The translations under genes and the position numbers were made by a program. 40,348 nt of DNA from a virus: positions 1-40,348 of the IMG/VR virus record IMGVR_UViG_3300023181_000049, one strand, 5' to 3'. Within the stretch, counting starts at the first letter, position 1. Each line of letters opens with the position of its first letter. Shown piece by piece: positions 24,520 through 30,507 of this stretch. The notes below the pieces were generated by a model that was not told the origin of the DNA, ran no database searches, and was given only the letters and a program-made list of their open reading frames with translations.

Positions 24520-25316
24520 TTAAAAAATTCTTAAGCATAGAAGCTAAAAGCTCTGGCTCTGGCGATGGCTCTGGCTCTGGCGATGGCTATGGCGATGGCT
24601 CTGGCTATGGCTATGGCGATGGCTCTGGCTCTGGCTCTGGCTATGGCTCTGGCGATGGCTCTGGCGATGGCGATGGCTCTGGCTATGGCGATGGCTATGG
24701 CTCTGGCTATGGCGATGGCTCTGGCTCTGGCGATGGCGATGGCTCTGGCGATGGCTCTGGCTCAAAATCTCGAAAAACGACTGGCGTAGTTTGTTTTTCT
24801 GATTATTCAAAAGGATTTTTAGATAAAGACAAAAAAATAGCTTCGTTTAGTAAGTTTAACGGAAAGCCTGTTTATTACATTGATAATATTCCTTGTGTAT
24901 TTGTTTCGATAAAAAGAAACACGGCTACGGTTTTGGTTATTAAAGACGATATGTCTACAGAACAGCAATTTGTTGCTAAGTCCGGCAATTTATTTGCGCA
25001 TGGAGACACGAAAGAAGAAGCCTTACAATCGGTCGCCGATAAATTCTATTCATCACTTTCATTTCAAGAGAAAAAACAAGAATTCTTGAAGCTTTTTAAA
25101 GCAAATGAAATTTACGACAATAAGTTGTTTTTCGAATGGCATCATCATTTAACTGGTAGTTGCGAAAGTGGCCGTAGAATGTTTGCTCAATCGAGAGGTA
25201 TTAATTTAGAAAATAAAATGACTACTTTAGACTTCTTAAACTTAACGGTTAACGAATATAATGGAAGTTCAATCAGAGAAATATTAGAAGAAATAACTAA
25301 TCCCGTTTCCCGTTAA
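24507..25316 (+). CDS. Gly-X repeat protein with conserved C-terminal domain
   Basis: 269 residues. A short start (METLIKKFLSIEAKSS) is followed by 35 consecutive Gly-X dipeptides (about 17-86), where X is Ser (16), Asp (12) or Tyr (7). Then comes a non-repetitive domain with FNGKPVYYIDNIPCVFVSIK, LFAHGDTKEEALQSVADKFY and EWHHHLTGSCESGRRMFA. I recall similar C-terminal domains joined to Gly-rich repeats in Bacteroidota phages next to DUF6948 genes, but no function. It could be a flexible linker or surface protein; no signal peptide is seen. The terminator at 25335 ends the unit. Confidence 0.6.
   Translation: METLIKKFLSIEAKSSGSGDGSGSGDGYGDGSGYGYGDGSGSGSGYGSGDGSGDGDGSGYGDGYGSGYGDGSGSGDGDGSGDGSGSKSRKTTGVVCFSDYSKGFLDKDKKIASFSKFNGKPVYYIDNIPCVFVSIKRNTATVLVIKDDMSTEQQFVAKSGNLFAHGDTKEEALQSVADKFYSSLSFQEKKQEFLKLFKANEIYDNKLFFEWHHHLTGSCESGRRMFAQSRGINLENKMTTLDFLNLTVNEYNGSSIREILEEITNPVSR
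24555..24764 (+). repeat. 35-unit hexanucleotide minisatellite coding for Gly-X
   Basis: Each unit is GGC followed by TCT, GAT or TAT (last unit GGCTCA). Only the first two bases of the second codon vary; GGC is constant although GGC is uncommon in this AT-rich DNA. Such a tract is prone to length change by slippage, always in frame because the unit is 6 bp. Confidence 0.9.
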
Positions 25317-25334
25317 GTTTTCGGGAGTGGTTGT

Positions 25335-25367
25335 ACCCGTAGTCCTGACCGATTACGGGTTAATTTT
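25335..25367 (+). terminator. terminator after the Gly-X repeat gene
   Basis: A 10-bp stem, ACCCGTAGTC (25335-25344) with GATTACGGGT (25351-25360), with one G-T pair and a 6-nt loop, followed by TAATTTT. A short TCCCG/CGGGA hairpin lies just before it. Confidence 0.65.
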
Positions 25368-25389
25368 AAATTAATTAACCAAATATAAA

Positions 25390-25659
25390 ATGAAAAAAGA
25401 AGGAATTTACACAATAGCAATATTAGCTATGATGATTATAGGAGTTGGCTTTGTTGCGCCGGCGGACATTAGAATAGTCCTAACTGAACAGGAAGCAGGA
25501 CAATATAGCGAAAAGATTGCAAAGGCTACTCAAATCATTAACGATAGTGATATGAACGCAAAAGAACGAAAAGATTGCAAGGAACTGCTTAATTCAGCTC
25601 AATCATTGTTGATTAGTAAGGTCGTTAAAGACACGGTAAAAACACCGATTAAGAAATAA
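25390..25659 (+). CDS. small exported or membrane-anchored protein
   Basis: 89 residues. MKKEGIYTIAILAMMIIGVG is a strong signal peptide or single membrane segment (about 6-24), followed by an A-P-A-D junction. The rest is charged and helical (EQEAGQYSEKIAKATQIIND). Not recognised. It forms its own unit with the terminator at 25708. It lies just before the amidase gene, which is compatible with a lysis-accessory role, but that is only positional. Confidence 0.55.
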   Translation: MKKEGIYTIAILAMMIIGVGFVAPADIRIVLTEQEAGQYSEKIAKATQIINDSDMNAKERKDCKELLNSAQSLLISKVVKDTVKTPIKK

Positions 25660-25707
25660 TCAGCCTCAAGAGGATTGGCTTAAAGCAAGATTAAGCAAGA
25701 GGTAAAA

Positions 25708-25741
25708 CGCACTACTCATTGATTTGAGTGGTGTTTTTTTT
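25708..25741 (+). terminator. terminator before the lysis cassette
   Basis: CACTACTCA (25710-25718) pairs with TGAGTGGTG (25725-25733) around TTGATT, followed by eight T. Canonical shape. Confidence 0.8.
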
Positions 25742-25768
25742 GTTTTGTAAGTAATTTAGCTATATTTG
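25739..25768 (+). promoter_or_regulatory. promoter of the lysis cassette
   Basis: TTTG at 25739-25742 and TATATTTG at 25761-25768 are separated by 18 bp; the amidase ATG (25784) is 15 bp downstream. The -33 element overlaps the preceding terminator's T-run. Confidence 0.65.
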
Positions 25769-25783
25769 ATAAAACAATTTGTT

Positions 25784-26281
25784 ATGGCAAAGTTTACGAT
25801 TGTAGATAATATTCTTTATCAGAATGGCGTAAAGGTTATTCAAAGACCATCACCTAATCATGGTGGCATAATTAATCCGAATTATATTATAATGCATTAC
25901 ACTGCTTCTAGTAACGCAGAGGGGGCTATATCATGGATGCAAAGTCCACAATCAAAAGTTGCGGCTCATTTGCATATCGATATGAAAGGAAACGTTGTTC
26001 AGCTATTGCCGTTAAATGTATGTGGTTATCATGCGGGTAAAAGCGAATGGCAAGGGATAGTTGGTCTTAATTCTCATTCAATCGGTATCGAGTTACAAAA
26101 TACTGGCACACAGGAATACACGCCAATTCAGCTACAACAAAATATAGATGTGTGCAAAGCGTTAAGTCAATCATTTTGCATAAAAGAGATATTGGGACAT
26201 TCAGAAATATCTCCAGGTCGTAAAACTGATCCTGGACCACAATTTCCAATGATTGAATTAAGAAAAGAAATATTTAAATAA
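25784..26281 (+). CDS. endolysin: N-acetylmuramoyl-L-alanine amidase (Amidase_2)
   Basis: 165 residues from ATG 25784; an upstream TTG lies in the promoter. It would cut the amide bond between MurNAc and L-Ala of peptidoglycan at the end of infection. Type-2 amidase features: IIMHYTAS with His38, VAAHLHIDMKGNVVQLLP (His62/64), GYHAGKSEW, SIGIELQNTG (Glu103) and a C-terminal LGHSEISPGRKTDPGPQF with His139, Lys147 and Asp149, the usual zinc and catalytic positions. No cell-wall-binding domain and no signal peptide, so release needs a holin. Length is close to that of small T7-type lysozymes. Confidence 0.9.
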   Translation: MAKFTIVDNILYQNGVKVIQRPSPNHGGIINPNYIIMHYTASSNAEGAISWMQSPQSKVAAHLHIDMKGNVVQLLPLNVCGYHAGKSEWQGIVGLNSHSIGIELQNTGTQEYTPIQLQQNIDVCKALSQSFCIKEILGHSEISPGRKTDPGPQFPMIELRKEIFK

Positions 26282-26283
26282 TC

Positions 26284-26559
26284 ATGGCAAAGAAAATACA
26301 AGTAGGAAATGCTTTAGTTAATCCATCGGAAACGGTTGTTAAATTCGGTTTAGGTCAAGTAGGCAATACAACTCCACAATGGACTAAGAAAGTCTTTAGA
26401 ATAGTTTTATACACCGCTACAGCTTTAACTTTAGTAACCCAAATAGTTACCGAAATTCCTGTAGAGATAAGTTCGATTATTACTAAGTATTCGATTGAGG
26501 CGGTTGCTTTGGTTCATGCTTTGTCTAAATTATTTGGCGTAGAAGTTAAAGAAGATTAA
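26284..26559 (+). CDS. candidate holin
   Basis: 91 residues starting 2 bp after the endolysin stop. One clear membrane segment (IVLYTATALTLVTQIVTEIP, about 40-59) and a second weakly hydrophobic helix (SIEAVALVHALSKLFGV, about 70-86), with charged ends. Small membrane proteins next to an endolysin gene usually act as holins that form lesions in the inner membrane. The assignment rests on size, topology and position, not on a recognised family. Confidence 0.6.
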   Translation: MAKKIQVGNALVNPSETVVKFGLGQVGNTTPQWTKKVFRIVLYTATALTLVTQIVTEIPVEISSIITKYSIEAVALVHALSKLFGVEVKED

Positions 26560-26643
26560 ATGAAATTCACAACAGCCGATTTACACCAAATAGCATCCTT
26601 TCATAAAATCGTGATGAACTATTTGAAAATGATTAAAAAATGA
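26560..26643 (+). CDS. 27-residue peptide in the lysis cassette
   Basis: MKFTTADLHQIASFHKIVMN then YLKMIKK. It starts directly after the holin stop and overlaps the next start (ATGA). Not recognised and too short for homology; real status supported by tight packing only. Confidence 0.35.
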   Translation: MKFTTADLHQIASFHKIVMNYLKMIKK

Positions 26644-26717
26644 AACCTAAATTCAGACTTATATTAATTGCCTTAGTACTGTTGGCAGTATATGTCTGGA
26701 TTTTATTAACCACATAA
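26640..26717 (+). CDS. 25-residue single-pass membrane peptide
   Basis: It begins MKPKFRLILIALVLLAVYVW, a basic start then one membrane helix, and ends ILLTT. It is packed between lysis genes, so it may modulate the holin. Bioinformatic evidence is limited to composition and overlap. Confidence 0.45.
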   Translation: MKPKFRLILIALVLLAVYVWILLTT

Positions 26718-26720
26718 ATT

Positions 26721-26936
26721 ATGAATGTTGCAAGACGAGAATATGTAGTTCAAGAGCTACAAAAGAAAGATTTCCTATCAAGCGTTGATCCGAAATCAGT
26801 TGCTTTAAAGGCTGGATTAGCATGGTTAAAGAAACTAATATTTATAGCTGTTTGGCCTTTGGTTAAACCATGGATTAGTCAGCATATTAACGAAAAGATT
26901 GCCGATGGAATTGAAGATATTTTGGAAGGGTTATAG
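26721..26936 (+). CDS. small membrane protein, lysis cassette
   Basis: 71 residues. A charged N-terminus (MNVARREYVVQELQKKDFLS) is followed by one hydrophobic segment (LKKLIFIAVWPLVKPW, about 36-51) and an acidic C-terminal helix (NEKIADGIEDILEGL). Not recognised. It is the last gene of the cassette, placed before a bidirectional terminator; it might be a spanin-like or antiholin component, unproved. Confidence 0.55.
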   Translation: MNVARREYVVQELQKKDFLSSVDPKSVALKAGLAWLKKLIFIAVWPLVKPWISQHINEKIADGIEDILEGL

Positions 26937-26944
26937 TATATTTG
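26937..26944 (+). promoter_or_regulatory. isolated TATATTTG element before a terminator
   Basis: It lies just after the last lysis gene, and the terminator follows after about 27 bp, without a reading frame between. The -33 element is poorly spaced (TTG 26911-26913 or TTTG 26921-26924). It could drive a short RNA; weak evidence. Confidence 0.3.
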
Positions 26945-26965
26945 TTATCTCACTACTAATAATCA

Positions 26966-27005
26966 ATTAAAAAACCTGTTACAAATCGTAACGGGTTTAT
27001 TTTTT
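26966..27005. terminator. bidirectional terminator between convergent operons
   Basis: An 11-bp stem, AAACCTGTTAC (26972-26982) with GTAACGGGTTT (26988-26998), has one G-T pair and an AAATC loop. A-rich sequence before and T-rich after (ATTTTTTTA) let it work in both directions, for the rightward lysis genes and the leftward early genes. Confidence 0.8.
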
Positions 27006-27234
27006 ACTTAATCCTATACTTAGAAAGGCTATCTGAAAGCCTTTTAATTTTCTCCTTATCATTTACTCCTTGCATTTGGTCTAAAAACATTTCGTAACGT
27101 TCGTAATTAAGGATGGTTTGCCTTTCGGTTGGATGGGTACATTTTGGAGGGGACGGTTTGTTTTTTATGAGAAGTACCGTTATGATATAAATCGATAATG
27201 CACCACAAATGAAGCCTATTATAAATCTGCTCAT
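27004..27234 (-). CDS. membrane-anchored small protein, end of leftward operon
   Basis: 76 residues from the ATG that overlaps the stop of the upstream peptide (27231-27234); a longer start at 27291 would overlap that whole peptide and is less likely. N-terminal membrane helix MSRFIIGFICGALSIYIITV, then a cytoplasmic or periplasmic helical part (ERQTILNYERYEMFLDQMQG). Not recognised. It is the last gene of the leftward early operon. Confidence 0.5.
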   Translation of the reverse strand: MSRFIIGFICGALSIYIITVLLIKNKPSPPKCTHPTERQTILNYERYEMFLDQMQGVNDKEKIKRLSDSLSKYRIK

Positions 27235-27311
27235 ATTATCTGAATTAAAATCAACAATCCGTAGACCGTTAAAAGGATTATCAATGCCCATTTTACTAGC
27301 TTGGATTTCAT
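27231..27311 (-). CDS. 26-residue membrane peptide
   Basis: MKSKLVKWALIILLTVYGLL then ILIQII; a Lys-rich start and one long hydrophobic helix. Start lies 1 bp from the exonuclease stop, and its stop overlaps the next start (ATGA). The tight coupling supports reality; function unknown. Confidence 0.45.
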   Translation of the reverse strand: MKSKLVKWALIILLTVYGLLILIQII

Positions 27312-27312
27312 T

Positions 27313-27996
27313 TTACAGCGTTTTAATATAATTCCTAATTAATTCAACACGCTCGTATACGGTTTCGATCGCTTCTGTATTTCTGTCTAAAAAGAACCGT
27401 TTAATTCTCAATTCGTCTTTAAAATTAGAATAAGTCATTTCTTCGGCAACCTCGTCGTATAATTCACTATCCAATTCGTCTAATCCCAAATCGTACATTT
27501 TAGATCGTGCTTCTCTCAATATTAAATGCTCTGGAGCATCCATTAACGTATACACCAATCCAGCTTGTGGCTTGTCGAATAATTCGCAATACCCTTGTAA
27601 TTGCCATCCGTAACCATCTACTGGTATTTCAGTTGCAAATAACGGAAATGTATCTTGATGCCAACTATTTTTAATATCTTCAATCGAATTAGCTAAAACC
27701 AAATCGGGTGTGCCGGTTATGTATTCGTTTTCTCGGTACTCATCATTTTTGGCAACCATACCCCATTTGTAATAGTTAGAAGCGAAATCGATACTTCCAT
27801 CCTCACAAAAATTACCTTTATCGGTATATTTTGATTTGAAGTTTTTATGGCGACCGTAAAATTCGGGTTGCTCTTTAATCCACTTATGGACATGGGCCAA
27901 ACACGTTTTGGATAAAATTTCGATTTTAGATTTCGGGTTGGTCATTATTTGACCAATACCCGAACATCTTGCTTTAAATTCTTTGCTCAACTGCAT
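27313..27996 (-). CDS. YqaJ-like phage exonuclease (PD-(D/E)XK)
   Basis: 227 residues. The N-terminus FKARCSGIGQIMTNPKSKIE and the later order of motifs match YqaJ-type viral recombinases: Glu65 in NFCEDGSID, Asp98 in YITGTPDLVL, Asp107-x-Lys109 in IEDIKNSW, and Gln132/Tyr136 in WQLQGYCELF. It would be a 5'-3' exonuclease that resects double-stranded ends for phage recombination or replication. It overlaps the preceding gene by 23 bp; that 169-residue gene is the usual neighbour of such exonucleases. Family assignment is confident, precise activity inferred. Confidence 0.8.
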   Translation of the reverse strand: MQLSKEFKARCSGIGQIMTNPKSKIEILSKTCLAHVHKWIKEQPEFYGRHKNFKSKYTDKGNFCEDGSIDFASNYYKWGMVAKNDEYRENEYITGTPDLVLANSIEDIKNSWHQDTFPLFATEIPVDGYGWQLQGYCELFDKPQAGLVYTLMDAPEHLILREARSKMYDLGLDELDSELYDEVAEEMTYSNFKDELRIKRFFLDRNTEAIETVYERVELIRNYIKTL

Positions 27997-28483
27997 CGCT
28001 AATTGCTTTTTTAGTGGTTTCTGAAATGATATAATGCTTTGATAAAACCTTTACAATGCCATCTAAAGTATTATTACCGCTTAATATGGTTTCAATTACT
28101 TCGTCCCATTGTGGGTTATCAGAGCCAAATTCTGGCAACGTAAATACAGGCGGTTCTTTTTTAACCCGTAAAGCGTCCATAATTTCGCCAAATGCTTTGA
28201 TTTTAACGACGTAAAGCGTTATCTGTTTGCCGAACCAATCCTCGACAAATTCGCTCCCTGTAGATGAGGAGATTGCCTTTGCATTTACGGTATTAACAAT
28301 CATTGGCTTTTGCCCTTTAATGTAAAGAACTAATCCTTGATTTTTTTCGGCATTCTTTAGCTCTTCTTTTTTAGCACCATCAATGGTAACAACCATTTCA
28401 CGGGTTGTACCGTCGCCATTCATAAGTTCGTACGCACCAATATAATTTGGGTCTTTCAATTTTTTGTAGTGTGTCTTTTCCAT
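27974..28483 (-). CDS. conserved phage protein paired with the exonuclease
   Basis: 169 residues. The core reads GLVLYIKGQKPMIVNTVNAK, then SSSTGSEFVEDWFGKQITLY and IMDALRVKKEPP. I recall this pattern (L-V-L-Y-F-x-G...L-V-N-x-T-N-A...G-S-x...W-x-G-K-x-I-x-L-Y...I-R-V) from many phage genomes, where the protein accompanies recombination genes and is sometimes called single-strand-DNA-binding. A beta-barrel first part and a helical end (about 120-169) are visible. Biochemical role not proved; binding of ssDNA is a reasonable guess. Confidence 0.6.
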   Translation of the reverse strand: MEKTHYKKLKDPNYIGAYELMNGDGTTREMVVTIDGAKKEELKNAEKNQGLVLYIKGQKPMIVNTVNAKAISSSTGSEFVEDWFGKQITLYVVKIKAFGEIMDALRVKKEPPVFTLPEFGSDNPQWDEVIETILSGNNTLDGIVKVLSKHYIISETTKKAISDAVEQRI

Positions 28484-28488
28484 TTTGA

Positions 28489-28671
28489 TTAATCTTTAAT
28501 AGTTACTAAAACTTCTTGCAACCCCTCGATAGAGGTTAACAATTGACTTGCTTGTTGTTCAAGCATTGTCTTTTCCCATTCGTTTGTAGACAATTCTGCT
28601 GTTTTAAGCATATTATTATAAATCGTTAACTGCTGATTTAACTGGAATAGCATTTTATCTCGGTTGCTCAT
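28489..28671 (-). CDS. small coiled-coil protein
   Basis: 60 residues from ATG 28671 (MSNRDKMLFQLNQQL). An earlier in-frame ATG at 28713 lies inside the preceding gene and gives a less plausible N-terminus. Almost wholly helical with Leu/Gln heptads (TMLEQQASQLLTSIEGLQEV). Not recognised; in the leftward early operon. Confidence 0.5.
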   Translation of the reverse strand: MSNRDKMLFQLNQQLTIYNNMLKTAELSTNEWEKTMLEQQASQLLTSIEGLQEVLVTIKD

Positions 28672-28696
28672 TATTTCTAGTTTTTGTTTAGTTGGT

Positions 28697-28927
28697 TTAA
28701 AATGCTTGTGCACCCTCGATTAGTGACTTAATTTCTTCATAAGTTTCTTTTACTAGATATGGTTGAGTATCTAACAATGGGTTTAAGTGTATAAATCCAT
28801 CACCAAAAGTTACAATTTTAGAAACATTCAGCATTTCTGGCTTGCCTAGAGATACCTTTCTTTCAATACCCATCATTATATCGCCTAAATCATAGTATCT
28901 AGGCGTTAATTCTATAAAACCTTTCAT
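28697..28927 (-). CDS. small beta-rich phage protein
   Basis: 76 residues. MKGFIELTPRYYDLGDIMMG then NVSKIVTFGDGFIHL; the pattern of a short beta-protein with F-I-E-L and I-V-x-F resembles widespread small phage proteins of unknown function. The C-terminus is a short acidic helix. Its start overlaps the stop of an upstream membrane peptide (ATGA). Confidence 0.55.
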   Translation of the reverse strand: MKGFIELTPRYYDLGDIMMGIERKVSLGKPEMLNVSKIVTFGDGFIHLNPLLDTQPYLVKETYEEIKSLIEGAQAF

Positions 28928-29004
28928 ATCGTCTGAAACATTAAATAACTAGCGACTAAACCTAACGCCCATATAGAGCAGATTAATAAGAATGCTTTTT
29001 TCAT
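28924..29004 (-). CDS. 26-residue membrane peptide in the leftward operon
   Basis: MKKAFLLICSIWALGLVASY then LMFQTI: Lys start and a hydrophobic helix. Start overlaps the upstream gene's stop (29001-29004) and its own stop overlaps the next ATG, giving ATGA at both junctions. That coupling makes a real gene likely despite its size. Confidence 0.5.
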   Translation of the reverse strand: MKKAFLLICSIWALGLVASYLMFQTI

Positions 29005-29147
29005 GATTTAATTTGTTTAGCTTTTTTGTCTAAAAATGTGTTAATTTCTTGATTGAACTTAAATTTATTTCCTTTAAGTTTATCCTTTGTTGCCGTCTTA
29101 ATCCTAGATGTAAGATAGGTCGTTTCTTCAAGTTTTTTTCTGCCCAT
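29001..29147 (-). CDS. ribbon-helix-helix-like candidate regulator, first gene of leftward operon
   Basis: 48 residues: MGRKKLEETTYLTSRIKTAT, then KDKLKGN and a C-terminal helix NQEINTFLDKKAKQ. A basic start, one extended strand (ETTYLTSRI) and two helices are the layout of small RHH (Arc/CopG) DNA-binding proteins. It is the first gene downstream of the leftward promoter and next to a large inverted repeat, so it may act at 29192-29289. The assignment is by pattern only. Confidence 0.5.
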   Translation of the reverse strand: MGRKKLEETTYLTSRIKTATKDKLKGNKFKFNQEINTFLDKKAKQIKS

Positions 29148-29165
29148 TGTTTAAATGTTATAAGG

Positions 29166-29196
29166 CAAATGTATAATTAATATTCTATATATGCAA
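29166..29196 (-). promoter_or_regulatory. leftward early promoter
   Basis: On the minus strand, TTG (29194-29196) and TACATTTG (29166-29173) are 20 bp apart. The leftward operon starts at 29147, 18 bp downstream. Confidence 0.65.
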
Positions 29197-29289
29197 CACA
29201 AATATTTAACGTCTATTATTTTGTTACATTAAACTAACTATTTGTAACATAGTAGATACAAATGAAAATAAATTTATATTTGTGTTGCA
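29192..29289. promoter_or_regulatory. symmetric 14-bp inverted repeat over both early promoters
   Basis: TGCAACACAAATAT (29192-29205) is the exact reverse complement of ATATTTGTGTTGCA (29276-29289). Each arm covers the -33 element of one divergent promoter and lies 18 or 17 bp from the corresponding -7 box, so one regulator could control both. A second 7-bp inverted repeat, TGTTACA/TGTAACA (29222-29249), lies between the arms. Confidence 0.65.
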
Positions 29290-29314
29290 AGTATAAAAAC
29301 TATTCGTACATTTG
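29285..29314 (+). promoter_or_regulatory. rightward early promoter
   Basis: TTG (29285-29287) and TACATTTG (29307-29314) are 19 bp apart; the first start is at 29337. A further TATATTTG (29275-29282) overlaps the right arm of the inverted repeat. Confidence 0.65.
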
Positions 29315-29336
29315 ACTATACAAAAACAACAACGAT

Positions 29337-29555
29337 ATGAAAACTATATTAACAGCACTAAAAAACATACCTAATGTAAATTACGCTAGGTTATCTAAAG
29401 ACAAAAAACAAGTTTTGGTATCAATTAAGCCATTAACAGTTTCTACTTTTAATCACTACTTTAATAAATTGAGAGGAAATATTTTTTCATCTATTAGTTT
29501 TGATACCGCTAAAGACACTAAGGTGTCTACAATAATTAGCTTTTACATTAACTAG
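29337..29555 (+). CDS. first rightward early protein, unknown function
   Basis: 72 residues: MKTILTALKNIPNVNYARLS, then KDKKQVLVSIKPLTVSTFNH. Basic, with no recognised family. Its place as the first product of the rightward early promoter suits a regulator, an anti-host factor or an antirestriction protein, but nothing in the sequence shows which. The protein is alpha/beta with basic residues throughout. Confidence 0.55.
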   Translation: MKTILTALKNIPNVNYARLSKDKKQVLVSIKPLTVSTFNHYFNKLRGNIFSSISFDTAKDTKVSTIISFYIN

Positions 29556-29605
29556 CCCCCATCTAACTCAGATTAAACGATAACAAAAACCCTAACAATA
29601 AGATT

Positions 29606-29746
29606 ATGAAAACTCAATCATTTAACAAAACTCTTTTAAAAGTAGGTAAATTATTAATCGGTTCACAAAGCCGTCATTCTTACAATGGTAAAATTGAATA
29701 CTTTATAGATTTTGGTAGTTTCAATTTATTTACCTTAAAGTTTTAA
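29606..29746 (+). CDS. 46-residue early protein, unknown function
   Basis: MKTQSFNKTLLKVGKLLIGS then SYNGKIEYFIDFGSFNLFTL. Basic amphipathic start, then aromatic strands. It is in the rightward early operon with a 50-bp leader after the previous gene. No family recognised. Confidence 0.4.
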   Translation: MKTQSFNKTLLKVGKLLIGSQSRHSYNGKIEYFIDFGSFNLFTLKF

Positions 29747-29767
29747 CTAACCACTAAATAAAGAAAG

Positions 29768-29872
29768 ATGAAAAAGCAACTATCAATCACCGAACTAGAT
29801 TTACTACAGGCCAAACTAGCATTGCGTAAAATATATCTAAAAGCTAAATTTAAAAATCAAGGGAAATTGTAA
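29768..29872 (+). CDS. 34-residue basic early peptide
   Basis: MKKQLSITELDLLQAKLALR then a basic end. Its stop overlaps the next start by one base (TAATG, 29870-29874), supporting translation. Helical, possibly RNA/DNA-binding. Unknown. Confidence 0.4.
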   Translation: MKKQLSITELDLLQAKLALRKIYLKAKFKNQGKL

Positions 29873-30282
29873 TGGAAAACACAGAAAGAAATAAAAAACT
29901 ATTTTTTGCTCAATATTATGGCCAAATAGTATTGGCGGACTTAAATCATGGATTTGTAGCCGATAACGAAGCTTGTAATTGGCATTTAAATTTTTCGGAC
30001 AATTACTTAATGCTCGCCCCGTTGTCGTCGATTACAGAGGAAGACGCTGTTGAATTTTGTAGGCTAAACTATGGTTATTCTGAAAATCACATTCTTAAAA
30101 ACGATGGCTCAATTTCAATTAGGAGTGGCAGATTTCAGTATACTAGGGTTAATGATGATTTTTATAATTTTAACTCTAAATCTTCTGACTACCTAAGGTC
30201 TAAAGGATATGCTTTACCGTTTATGGATTTATCAGTTGAAAAATTAATCAAATATGGATGGCTTAAACTTAAAACATCATGA
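29872..30282 (+). CDS. conserved phage protein of unknown function
   Basis: 136 residues. Conserved-looking features are KKLFFAQYYGQIVL at the start, YLMLAPLSSITEEDAVEFCR in the middle, and YLRSKGYALPFMDLSVEKLI near the end. I recall this pattern, especially R-S-K-G-Y-A-L-P-F, from many Bacteroidota phages and mobile elements without an assigned role. Its overlap with the following membrane peptide is ATGA. Confidence 0.6.
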   Translation: MENTERNKKLFFAQYYGQIVLADLNHGFVADNEACNWHLNFSDNYLMLAPLSSITEEDAVEFCRLNYGYSENHILKNDGSISIRSGRFQYTRVNDDFYNFNSKSSDYLRSKGYALPFMDLSVEKLIKYGWLKLKTS

Positions 30283-30371
30283 AAAAACTAACCCGCCCCC
30301 AGCTTTCCCTATTCATTATACCTCTTTGGTTCTTTGGTAGATTGGTGTTTACTTTAATAACCGGATCATGA
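30279..30371 (+). CDS. 30-residue membrane peptide
   Basis: It begins MKKLTRPQLSLFIIPLWFFG and ends RLVFTLITGS. Basic start, one aromatic hydrophobic helix. Coupled at both ends by ATGA overlaps, which supports a real gene. Unknown function. Confidence 0.45.
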   Translation: MKKLTRPQLSLFIIPLWFFGRLVFTLITGS

Positions 30372-30505
30372 ACCAACCAACCCCAAAACTAAAACAATCT
30401 TCATCTTATTGGCCGAACAATCCGAAAGAGGATAAGAAATGGCTTATCTTGTTCGTGGTTATTTACCTAATTGCACTCGTTTACTGGGCGGTTAAACATA
30501 GCTGA
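30368..30505 (+). CDS. 45-residue single-pass membrane protein
   Basis: A polar start (MNQPTPKLKQSSSYWPNNPK) is followed by a membrane helix LILFVVIYLIALVYWAV and a short basic end. ATGA coupling with the preceding peptide; 2-bp gap to the Mom-like gene. Unknown; possibly inner-membrane. Confidence 0.5.
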   Translation: MNQPTPKLKQSSSYWPNNPKEDKKWLILFVVIYLIALVYWAVKHS

Positions 30506-30507
30506 TT

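Noticed and set aside
24555-24764. CRISPR array
   Set aside because: The tract is a tandem hexamer without spacers.
24544-24810. Open frames in other phases of the Gly-X repeat (Ala-Leu/Met and His-Ser-Gln repeats)
   Set aside because: They arise automatically from a 6-bp repeat without stop codons; the frame in use is defined by the C-terminal domain.
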